DNA from: Aliarcobacter butzleri
Lineage (GTDB): Bacteria > Campylobacterota > Campylobacteria > Campylobacterales > Arcobacteraceae
Assembly: GCA_012522985.1 (NCBI GenBank)
Contig: JAAYJJ010000190.1
Span: 1 to 14,313, forward strand
Direction of reading: 5' to 3'
Length of the DNA stretch: 14,313 bases
Part shown: piece by piece, positions 7,978-14,166 of the stretch
Position numbering within the stretch: the first letter of the stretch is position 1
Layout of the letters: each line of letters starts with the position of its first letter
The notes under the pieces: model-generated
What the model was told of the DNA's origin: nothing
Seen by the model: the letters and a program-made list of their open reading frames with translations, nothing else
The model's database searches: none
Translations under genes and position numbers: made by a program

Positions 7978-8883
7978 ATGAAACAAAAACTCCACCTTCA
8001 AGAATCAACCAAAGGACATATTTATGTTTTGATAGCCACTATTTTAATAGCTGGATCATTTCAAGCATCTGCTAATCTTGCAGGAAGTGTAGATTCCATA
8101 TCTTTGACTCTTTATAGATTTGTTTTAGCTCTTTTGATACTTTTACCTTTTATTATTTATAAAAAGTCTAGGATACTCAATAGTATCAAAATCTTTCCAA
8201 AAGCTACAATTGTAAGTCTTTTTTATAGTCTATATTTTATAGGTATGTTTAAAGCCCTAGAGACTACTACTCCACTAAATAGTGGTGCATTATATACTCT
8301 AACACCTTTGATGACTGCTATTTTATGTATCTTTATTTTTAAAGAAAAAATCCCTACAAAACAGCTTTTAGTCTATATTATAGGGATTATCTCTACATCT
8401 ATAGTTATATTTAGAGCTGATTTTGAACTTTTTTTAAATCTTAAACTAAATAATGGTGATATAATCTTTTTACTTGCATCACTTTCTATGGCATTTTATC
8501 CTATATTTTTAAAGCTTCTATATAGCAAAGATGATGAAGTTTTGGTAACCGTTTTTAGTACACTTTTAGGTGGTATTATATGGATGTTTTTGGCTATTGA
8601 GATTTTGGGTATTAGTTATGATTGGCATAAGATTCAAGGTGATATGTTCTACTCTATGCTATATTTAGTAATAGCTACTACTATATTTACACTTTTTTTA
8701 TATCAAAAAAGCTCTCAAATACTAGGTCCCAAAAAGCTTATGGCATATATCTATCTAAGCCCAGCATTTGTAGCACTTATATCATATCTTAGCAAAGGTA
8801 TCACTATATCCTTTGGAGTTATCGTAGGTATATCTATCTCACTCTTAGCTACTATTATTATACTAAAAGAGGATAAAATATAA
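7978..8883 (+). CDS. EamA-family (DMT superfamily) membrane transporter
   Basis: 301 residues made of two EamA repeats (about 14-145 and 155-297), together about ten hydrophobic helices, the standard plan of drug/metabolite transporters in the inner membrane. Recognisable elements are LYRFVLALLILLPF after helix 2 and the repeat-1 pattern ALETTTPLNSGALYTLTPLMTA, echoed in repeat 2 by KKLMAYIYLSPAFVAL. Substrates of this family range from amino acids to nucleosides and drugs and cannot be read from sequence. The ATG has no ribosome binding site and a TATAAT close by. It diverges from gdx, itself a member of the same superfamily, and converges on recA. Confidence 0.88.
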   Translation: MKQKLHLQESTKGHIYVLIATILIAGSFQASANLAGSVDSISLTLYRFVLALLILLPFIIYKKSRILNSIKIFPKATIVSLFYSLYFIGMFKALETTTPLNSGALYTLTPLMTAILCIFIFKEKIPTKQLLVYIIGIISTSIVIFRADFELFLNLKLNNGDIIFLLASLSMAFYPIFLKLLYSKDDEVLVTVFSTLLGGIIWMFLAIEILGISYDWHKIQGDMFYSMLYLVIATTIFTLFLYQKSSQILGPKKLMAYIYLSPAFVALISYLSKGITISFGVIVGISISLLATIIILKEDKI

Positions 8884-8886
8884 CTC

Positions 8887-8914
8887 TATCTACACCCAAA
8901 AATAGGTGTAGATA
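8887..8914. terminator. Convergent hairpin between the EamA gene and recA
   Basis: A perfect 10-bp stem: TATCTACACC (8887-8896) pairs with GGTGTAGATA (8905-8914) around an eight-base A-rich loop. It lies three bases after the EamA stop and four bases before the recA stop (8919-8921). It lacks a strong T-run on either side, but its place between convergent genes makes a bidirectional terminator the likeliest role. Confidence 0.6.
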
Positions 8915-8918
8915 TTAA

Positions 8919-9944
8919 TTACTCTTCTTCATCAGTAGAACTATCAAGTATATTTGCTACTCCCATAGCTTCTTTGATTTTATTTTCAACCTCTATAAAA
9001 ATCTCTGGATTATCTTTTAGGAAAACTTTTGCATTTTCTCTACCTTGACCTATTTTTTGATCTCCATAGCTAAACCAAGCTCCAGCTTTATCAATAATAT
9101 CAAGTTTTACACCATAATCAACTAACTCACCAGTTTTACTGATCCCCTCACCAAACATAATATCAAATTCTGCTTGTTTAAATGGAGGGGCTACTTTGTT
9201 TTTTACAACTTTAACTTTTACACGGTTACCAATACTTTGATCACCTTGTTTTAGTGTTGCTATTCTTCTTATATCAAGTCTAACAGAAGCATAAAATTTC
9301 AAAGCATTTCCACCTGTTGTTGTCTCTGGACTACCATATCCTGTCATACCAATTTTCATTCTTATTTGATTGATAAATATAACTGTACAGTTCATTTTAT
9401 TTAGCAAACCAGTGATTTTTCTAAGTGCTTTTGACATTAGCCTAGCTTGAACACCAACTTGCATATCATCCATATCACCATCAATCTCAACTTTTGGAGT
9501 TAAAGCTGCAACAGAGTCCACTACTATTAAATTTACTGCTCCACTTCTTATAACAGTTTCTAAAATTTCAAGTGCTTGTTCACCATAATCAGGTTGTGAA
9601 ACCAAAAGATTATCTATATCAACTCCAAGATTTTTTGCATATGCAATATCAAGAGCATGTTCAGCATCTATAAATGCACAAACTCCGCCTTTTTTTTGAC
9701 ACTCTGCTATCATATGTAGTGTAAGTGTAGTTTTACCACTACTTTCTGGTCCATAAACCTCTATAACCCTTCCAACAGGAATACCACCCACTCCAAGAGC
9801 TAGATCAAGCCCCAAAGATCCAGTACTTATAGCTTCAACAGGAACTATCTCTTTATCTCCAAGTCTTACTAGTGTACCTTTACCAAAAGTCTTATCTATC
9901 TGTTTTATAGCAAGTTCAAGTGATTTTTTCTGTTCTTCATTCAT
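8919..9944 (-). CDS. recA: Recombinase RecA
   Basis: RecA forms ATP-dependent filaments on single-stranded DNA and drives strand exchange and repair. Walker A GPESSGKT is at 65-72, Walker B-type VVDS at 141-144, loop L1 region around GDMDDMQVG and loop L2 around [16 protein letters not shown]; the C-terminus is acidic (STDEEE). With this start the protein has 341 residues. I chose the ATG at 9944-9942 ([21 protein letters not shown]) because AAGGGTG lies at the right distance upstream, and because an in-frame TTG ten codons earlier (9974) overlaps the -10 box and could not lie within the mRNA. No E. coli-type LexA box (CTGT-N8-ACAG) is visible upstream. Confidence 0.98.
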   Translation of the reverse strand: MNEEQKKSLELAIKQIDKTFGKGTLVRLGDKEIVPVEAISTGSLGLDLALGVGGIPVGRVIEVYGPESSGKTTLTLHMIAECQKKGGVCAFIDAEHALDIAYAKNLGVDIDNLLVSQPDYGEQALEILETVIRSGAVNLIVVDSVAALTPKVEIDGDMDDMQVGVQARLMSKALRKITGLLNKMNCTVIFINQIRMKIGMTGYGSPETTTGGNALKFYASVRLDIRRIATLKQGDQSIGNRVKVKVVKNKVAPPFKQAEFDIMFGEGISKTGELVDYGVKLDIIDKAGAWFSYGDQKIGQGRENAKVFLKDNPEIFIEVENKIKEAMGVANILDSSTDEEE

Positions 9945-9973
9945 ATGTTCACCCTTTTTATTTTCTTGATGCA

Positions 9974-9979
9974 ATTATA
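9974..9979 (-). promoter_or_regulatory. Extended -10 promoter of recA
   Basis: The minus strand reads TGATATAAT, a perfect TATAAT with a TGn extension, about 30 bp upstream of the recA ATG. The predicted start of transcription (about 9967) leaves a leader of about 23 nt that holds the ribosome site. A 7-bp inverted repeat (9981-9999) lies just upstream. Confidence 0.6.
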
Positions 9980-9980
9980 T

Positions 9981-9999
9981 CATAATTTTTCTAATTATG
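9981..9999. repeat. Inverted repeat abutting the recA -10 box
   Basis: CATAATT (9981-9987) and AATTATG (9993-9999) form a 7-bp palindrome with a five-base centre, one base upstream of the recA -10 hexamer. It could be an operator or only A/T-rich chance symmetry. There is no T-run to make it a good terminator for purB. Confidence 0.35.
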
Positions 10000-10004
10000 C
10001 TAAA

Positions 10005-10025
10005 AATATTGCAAATTGTAATATT
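10005..10025 (-). terminator. A/T-rich inverted repeat at the purB stop
   Basis: AATATTGCAA (10005-10014) and TTGTAATATT (10016-10025) are complementary except for one G-T pair and overlap the purB stop codon (10024-10026). On the minus strand the repeat is followed by TTT (10004-10002 after the AATATT arm). The low GC content and very short loop make this a weak terminator candidate. Confidence 0.3.
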
Positions 10026-11352
10026 ATTTAAATACTCTATTAAAAATAGCATCTACATTTTTAGTATAATACTCATAATTAAAACACTCTCTTATTTGCT
10101 CTTCGCTTAGTTTTTCTCTTAGCTCATCATCAGCTAATAAAAACTGTAAGTATAGTGATTCACCCTTTTCATTTGTAGTTGCTTTACCTTTTTGAATCTC
10201 TTGCCATACTTTCATAGCATTTCTTTGTACTATTTTATATGCATCTTCACGGCTTACACCTCTAAGAGGTAGTTCAAGTAGTACTCTTTGAGAAAATACT
10301 AATCCACCTGTTAAGTTTAGATTTTTTATCATATTTTCTGGCATAACAGTTAGCTTAGATATAACACTATTCATACGATGAAGCATAAAATCAGCCGTTA
10401 TAAATGCATCTGGTAACCAAAATCTCTCTGTTGAGCTATGTGAGATATCTCTTTCATGCCAAAGTGCTACATTTTCCATCGCTGGAACTGCATAAGATCT
10501 AATCATTCTAGCAAGTCCTGTTATATTTTCAGTTAAAATTGGGTTTCTTTTATGTGGCATAGCTGAGCTTCCCTTTTGCCCTGCTGCAAAATACTCTTCA
10601 GCTTCATAAACTTCTGTTCTTTGAAGATGTCTTACTTGAACAGCAAATTTTTCCACACTTGAAGCCATAAGTGCTAGTGCTGTTGCAAGACGTGCATATC
10701 TATCTCTATGAATTACTTGATTTGAGCAAGGTTCTGCTTTAAGTCCAAGTTCAGCCATAGCATACTCTTCAAGCTCTAGTGGTGCATGAGCAAAGTTACC
10801 CATAGCTCCGCTTATTTGACCAACAGCTATTATTTCCATAGTATCTTCTAAGTTTTTTAGATGTCTAGCCATCTCATCATACCACACTGCAAGTGTAAGA
10901 CCAAATGTTATAGGCTCACCGTGAATTCCATGGCTTCTTCCTACCATAAGTGTATATTTATGTTCTATTGCTCTTTTTTTGATAGATTCCATAAGCATTT
11001 TTACATCTTCTATAATAAGCTCTAATGAAGATTTCATCTGTAATGCTACACCTGTATCAACAGCATCTGAACTTGTCATACCATAGTGAAACCATCTACT
11101 TTCTGCTCCAAGACTCTCACTTACGCTTGTATTAAAAGCTATTAAATCATGTTTGGTAATAGCTTCTATCTCTTCTATTCTCTCAACACTAAATTTTGCA
11201 TTTTCAACAATCTTTTTACAATCATCATCTGGAATAAGCCCTAGTTTATTCCAAGCCTTTACAGCTGCTTTTTCTACTTCAAGCCAAGCTGCATATCTAG
11301 CTTCTTGTGTCCATTTGTCACTCATTTTGGCTCTTGCATATCTTTCAACCAT
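10024..11352 (-). CDS. purB: Adenylosuccinate lyase
   Basis: PurB catalyses two beta-eliminations in purine synthesis, SAICAR to AICAR and adenylosuccinate to AMP, both releasing fumarate. The 442-residue protein has the fumarase/aspartase-superfamily marks: KHDL with H68, TSSDAVDTG (93-101), GRSHGIHGEP with H141, and the signature loop GSSAMPHKRNP (261-271) carrying the catalytic serine at 262/263. The ATG at 11352 has AAGGATA upstream, and the start MVERYARAKMSDKW matches the family. It is divergent from the pseudouridine synthase gene and is followed after 79 bp by recA, which has its own promoter, so the two are probably separate units. Confidence 0.97.
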   Translation of the reverse strand: MVERYARAKMSDKWTQEARYAAWLEVEKAAVKAWNKLGLIPDDDCKKIVENAKFSVERIEEIEAITKHDLIAFNTSVSESLGAESRWFHYGMTSSDAVDTGVALQMKSSLELIIEDVKMLMESIKKRAIEHKYTLMVGRSHGIHGEPITFGLTLAVWYDEMARHLKNLEDTMEIIAVGQISGAMGNFAHAPLELEEYAMAELGLKAEPCSNQVIHRDRYARLATALALMASSVEKFAVQVRHLQRTEVYEAEEYFAAGQKGSSAMPHKRNPILTENITGLARMIRSYAVPAMENVALWHERDISHSSTERFWLPDAFITADFMLHRMNSVISKLTVMPENMIKNLNLTGGLVFSQRVLLELPLRGVSREDAYKIVQRNAMKVWQEIQKGKATTNEKGESLYLQFLLADDELREKLSEEQIRECFNYEYYTKNVDAIFNRVFK

Positions 11353-11390
11353 ACTTGCTATCCTTATATTATATATTATTCAATTTATTG

Positions 11391-11396
11391 TATAAT
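11391..11396 (+). promoter_or_regulatory. -10 box of the pseudouridine synthase gene
   Basis: TTGTATAAT with a perfect TATAAT about 40 bp upstream of the ATG at 11436, giving a leader of about 33 nt. The reverse strand of the same site reads ATTATACAA, so purB may use an overlapping -10 (TATACA) in the opposite direction. Confidence 0.5.
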
Positions 11397-11435
11397 ACCC
11401 AAATATATCAAAAAAAAAGCTTATTAGAGGTTTCT

Positions 11436-12332
11436 ATGCCATTTATACTCAAAGAGTACCCAGCTACAAAGGGTGAAAAAGTACAACTATTTTTAATAAA
11501 AGATCTAAACCTTTCACCATCATTGGCTCAAAATCTACTTGATAGAAAAAAGGTATTTGATAGTAATATGAATAGTATGAAAAAAAGTGATATTATCTCA
11601 ACTAATACTATATTTATCTCCAAATTTGAAGGAAGCACAAGAGGATTAAAACCTATATTTTCAAATGAAGATTTTGCACTATTTGATAAACCAAGTGGAG
11701 TTATGGTTCATCCTGTACATAAGTTTACCCCTTATTCACTTTTAGATGAAGTTAAATACCACTTTGGTGATAATGCAAATATAGTACATCGTATAGATGC
11801 AGAGACTTCTGGGCTAGTACTTATTTCCAAAAACAAAAAAAGTGAAATAGATCTTAAAACTATGTTTGAAAATAAAGAGTATAAAAAAGAGTATTTAGCC
11901 ATCACAAAAGGAGTTGTAAAAGAAAACCTTACCATAAATAAACCACTAAAAGAAGATAATAATAGTCTTATTAGAGTTAAAATGAAAGTTAGCACAAATG
12001 GTAAAGAGTCTTTAAGTGATATTTTTCCTCTTAAATCAAAAGATAATAACTCCTTAGTAAAAATAATCCCACACACAGGAAGACAACATCAAATAAGAGT
12101 TCATCTAGACTCTATAAATAATACAATTTTGGGTGATCCTATCTATGGAGTAGATGAAAAAATAGCTGATATGTATCTATCAAAAACTCTTTTGGATAGT
12201 AAAAGAGTAAAATATACCAACTCATATAGACTTTGGCTTCATGCTTACTCTTTGGAGTTTAACTACAAAGAAATAAAATATAAGTTTTATTCAAAAAATA
12301 GTGATATTATAGAGTATTTTAACAATCTTTAG
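11436..12332 (+). CDS. RluA/RluD-family RNA pseudouridine synthase
   Basis: Converts specific uridines to pseudouridine in rRNA or tRNA. The catalytic motif is HRIDAETSGL, with Asp121 as nucleophile (family pattern HRLDxxTSG). DKPSGVMVHP (near 86-95) and the C-terminal HTGRQHQIRVHL plus GDPIYG are further family marks. The first roughly 60 residues look like a short S4-type RNA-binding segment. I start at ATG 11436 because AGAGG (11426-11430) precedes it; an open frame extends upstream to 11307, but that part runs back through the purB start and promoter region and encodes unlike sequence. The protein then has 298 residues. Which member (RluA, RluC or RluD) and which target cannot be told. 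Confidence 0.9.
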   Translation: MPFILKEYPATKGEKVQLFLIKDLNLSPSLAQNLLDRKKVFDSNMNSMKKSDIISTNTIFISKFEGSTRGLKPIFSNEDFALFDKPSGVMVHPVHKFTPYSLLDEVKYHFGDNANIVHRIDAETSGLVLISKNKKSEIDLKTMFENKEYKKEYLAITKGVVKENLTINKPLKEDNNSLIRVKMKVSTNGKESLSDIFPLKSKDNNSLVKIIPHTGRQHQIRVHLDSINNTILGDPIYGVDEKIADMYLSKTLLDSKRVKYTNSYRLWLHAYSLEFNYKEIKYKFYSKNSDIIEYFNNL

Positions 12333-12333
12333 A

Positions 12334-12339
12334 TATAAT
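12334..12339 (+). promoter_or_regulatory. -10 box of tRNA-Ser
   Basis: GATATAAT directly after the pseudouridine synthase stop codon (12330-12332) and 17 bp before the tRNA begins. The SRP RNA promoter shows the same GATATAAT. Confidence 0.55.
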
Positions 12340-12355
12340 CGCAAATAAATTTTAT

Positions 12356-12443
12356 AGATGGGTGTCCGAGTGGTTGAAGGAGCACGCCTGGAACGCGTGT
12401 AAGGTGAAAGCCTTCGAGAGTTCGAATCTCTTCCCATCTGCCA
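12356..12443 (+). tRNA. tRNA-Ser (anticodon GGA)
   Basis: An 88-nt class II tRNA. Acceptor strands AGATGGG (12356-12362) and CCCATCT (12433-12439) pair fully, the anticodon stem CACGC/GCGTG encloses the loop CTGGAAC with anticodon GGA (reads UCC and UCU), and a long variable arm typical of serine tRNAs precedes the T arm, which contains GTTCGAATC. Discriminator G and an encoded CCA end the gene. An SRP-type RNA follows closely, an arrangement also seen in Bacillus. Confidence 0.97.
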
Positions 12444-12470
12444 TTTAAGTAAAATTTAAACTTTCTTTGA

Positions 12471-12476
12471 TATAAT
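12471..12476 (+). promoter_or_regulatory. -10 box of the SRP-type RNA
   Basis: TTTGATATAAT with a perfect TATAAT 28 bp after the tRNA. Transcription would start near 12483, so the RNA begins with the stem-loop at 12486-12532. Confidence 0.55.
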
Positions 12477-12485
12477 TGCAGTTCA

Positions 12486-12532
12486 AAAGAGTAGCATTGA
12501 GTCTAAATATCTTAGATTGAATGCTCCTCTTT
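12486..12532. other. Long hairpin in the SRP RNA leader; possible minus-strand terminator for the kinase gene
   Basis: AAAGAG (12486-12491) pairs with CTCTTT (12527-12532), AGCATT (12493-12498) with AATGCT (12520-12525), and AGTCTAA (12500-12506) with TTAGATT (12512-12518, one G-U), with two single mismatches and a five-base loop: 19 bp. On the plus strand it lies at the 5' end of the predicted SRP transcript. On the minus strand its end runs into TTTT (12488-12485), so it could also end the histidine kinase transcript about 100 bases past its stop. Confidence 0.5.
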
Positions 12533-12630
12533 AGCCCCTTACAATTGCTCTAAAAGACAAGGCCCTAGGATGGGAACATAGCAAGGCACCTTTTATTGTG
12601 ATGTGTTTGGATCTCTGAAGAGGGGTGCTA
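12519..12630 (+). ncRNA. ffs: Signal recognition particle 4.5S RNA (small SRP RNA)
   Basis: Non-coding RNA that binds Ffh and targets nascent membrane proteins to FtsY and SecYEG. Evidence is structural. CTCCTCTTTAG (12524-12534) pairs with CTGAAGAGGGG (12615-12625) over 11 bp including G-U pairs. TAAAAG (12551-12556) pairs with CTTTTA (12590-12595), and the tip CCC-TAGGAT-GGG (12563-12574 region) lies inside purine-rich internal loops. The 3' side has AAGGCA and then GTGTTTGGATCTCTG, which resemble the AAGGCA and GTGTGCCGGGAT segments of E. coli 4.5S. It is about 110 nt, follows a serine tRNA and has no coding potential. The usual GGAA tetraloop is replaced by a six-base loop, which lowers certainty. 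The 5' end could lie at 12483 if an extra stem-loop is part of the mature RNA. Confidence 0.7.
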
Positions 12631-12631
12631 T

Positions 12632-14155
12632 TTAAGCTATATTTAGCTCTATAATAAACATAGCTCCCTTATATTTTTCTCCATTTATCTTATATATTTT
12701 ATTTTTTATATAGATTTTTCCACCAACTTTTTCTATAATTGTTTTTGACATATCAAGTCCTATTCCTGTACCTTTATCATCTGATTTTGTAGTAAAATAT
12801 GGATCAAAAATTTTATCTATTATATCTTCAGGTACTCCACCAGCATAATCACTTATTCTTACAAATAGTTTATTATTTTTAACAAATGACTCTATTTTAA
12901 TCTCTTTTATCAAAGGATTTTTCTCTTCTATTACATCTTTTGCATTATTTAATATATTTATTATTACTTGTGAAAGCTCATTTTTATTACCATAAGTTAT
13001 ACTATCAGTTGAAATATTTGTAACTATATTGATATCTTTTGATTTAAAAATACTACTTATTAAGCTTAGTACATAATCAACAACTTCATTAATATGGTAA
13101 TTTGATGATGATATTTGAGGCTTAAAAAAAGTTCTAAAATCATTCATCGTTTCATTCATATGTTCTATTTGTTTTTCTATATTATTGGTATAGTTTTTAA
13201 AACTATCTTTATTTATATTATCCATAGTTAGATCTAGTTGCATAGAGCTATTTGATATAGACATAGAATTTAGTGGTTGTTTCCATTGATGAACAATAGC
13301 AGAGATCATCTCTCCCATAGATGCTGTTTTGTTTTGTTGTATAAGAATTCTTTCTTGTTTTAAGCTTTTTTCTAGCTCTTCTTCAACACGTTTTTCTAAG
13401 ATCTGATTTGAATCAAGTAACTCTTTTTCTCTTCTTATATTCATAATAGTATAATAACTAATCAAAAGTGCAAATAAAAATATCACAAATCCCAAAATCT
13501 TATCTCTTAAGATATTATTTGCTTCTAACTCTTTATCTAAAGGTATAATAACCTCAATTACACCTCTTTTATCACCAAGTTTCCATCTATTTTCTTCTGT
13601 CCATGTTTTATATGGATTATTATTATGACAATCAACACAAGCTTGATCACTCATATAATCAGCCACAGCAACTCTTAAAACTTCAGAATTATCAATATTA
13701 TCTCTTTTATAATATATTCCATAGTCATTTTGTTCTACATAATAAAGGGCTTCTTTTTGAAACTCATCAAGTATTCTATCTGCTCTATTTTTAAAAGGAT
13801 AGTGACTATAAAATCTAAATGTCATACCTATATCACTATTATTTGAAAAAATAGTACTCAAATCATGTATAGTTGTTGTAGGAAATGGTATTTTGCCATT
13901 GATACCAAAGTGATCATAATGAAACTCTATATTTGGTGCAAATTGCTTTATATCACCTACAATATATTTTGTATAATACTCTCTTGTTAGTAATATTTTT
14001 TCTACATCAACTTTAGCTTTTCTTATACTAAGATCTATTAGATTTTCTTCAGTTAGCTTAGGAATAAAGAAAAATAAAAAAAAAATAATAATAATAGCAA
14101 CCAAAACAATTGGTAAAATAACTTTACTTTTTAAAAAATATGGTACTTTTAACAT
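12632..14155 (-). CDS. Membrane sensor histidine kinase with periplasmic haem c (Tll0287/DUF3365-like) domain
   Basis: 507-residue sensor kinase. Helix TM1 spans about 12-31 and TM2 about 220-239; the loop between (about 190 residues, periplasmic) ends with CVDCHN, a c-type haem motif (C173, C176, H177), and looks like a Tll0287/DUF3365 sensor domain, which suggests redox or gas sensing. A coiled linker (245-275) leads to the H-box GEMISAIVHQWKQPLN with phospho-accepting H289, then the N-box NILNNAKD (near 400-407), G1 SDYAGGVP (D436; most kinases have DxGxG) and G2 GTGIGL (462-467). The ATG lacks a ribosome site. The gene starts 11 bases after the stop of an unrecognised gene; no response regulator is visible. 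Its stop nearly touches the SRP RNA on the other strand. Confidence 0.88.
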   Translation of the reverse strand: MLKVPYFLKSKVILPIVLVAIIIIFFLFFFIPKLTEENLIDLSIRKAKVDVEKILLTREYYTKYIVGDIKQFAPNIEFHYDHFGINGKIPFPTTTIHDLSTIFSNNSDIGMTFRFYSHYPFKNRADRILDEFQKEALYYVEQNDYGIYYKRDNIDNSEVLRVAVADYMSDQACVDCHNNNPYKTWTEENRWKLGDKRGVIEVIIPLDKELEANNILRDKILGFVIFLFALLISYYTIMNIRREKELLDSNQILEKRVEEELEKSLKQERILIQQNKTASMGEMISAIVHQWKQPLNSMSISNSSMQLDLTMDNINKDSFKNYTNNIEKQIEHMNETMNDFRTFFKPQISSSNYHINEVVDYVLSLISSIFKSKDINIVTNISTDSITYGNKNELSQVIINILNNAKDVIEEKNPLIKEIKIESFVKNNKLFVRISDYAGGVPEDIIDKIFDPYFTTKSDDKGTGIGLDMSKTIIEKVGGKIYIKNKIYKINGEKYKGAMFIIELNIA

Positions 14156-14160
14156 ATATT

Positions 14161-14166
14161 ATTATA
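14161..14166 (-). promoter_or_regulatory. TATAAT close to the kinase start codon
   Basis: A perfect TATAAT on the minus strand ends five bases before the ATG at 14155 and directly follows the stop codon of the upstream gene. If used, the kinase mRNA would be leaderless; it may also be chance in an A/T-rich spacer. Confidence 0.35.

Noticed and set aside
11410..11418. A9 run in the leader of the pseudouridine synthase gene as a phase-variation tract
   Set aside because: It lies between -10 and ribosome site where length hardly matters, and such A runs are common in this A/T-rich DNA.
11307..11435. Upstream extension of the pseudouridine synthase frame
   Set aside because: It crosses the purB start and the promoter region, lies upstream of the TATAAT at 11391, and the ATG at 11436 has its own AGAGG.
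12486..12532. Plus-strand rho-independent terminator for tRNA-Ser
   Set aside because: On the plus strand the stem is followed by AGCCCC rather than a T-run, and a TATAAT box between the tRNA and the hairpin suggests it belongs to the next transcript.
12524..12625. RNase P RNA or 6S RNA as the identity of the non-coding RNA
   Set aside because: It is far too short for RNase P and lacks its conserved core; it has no large open central bubble as in 6S RNA, while the rod shape and the tRNA-Ser neighbour fit SRP RNA.
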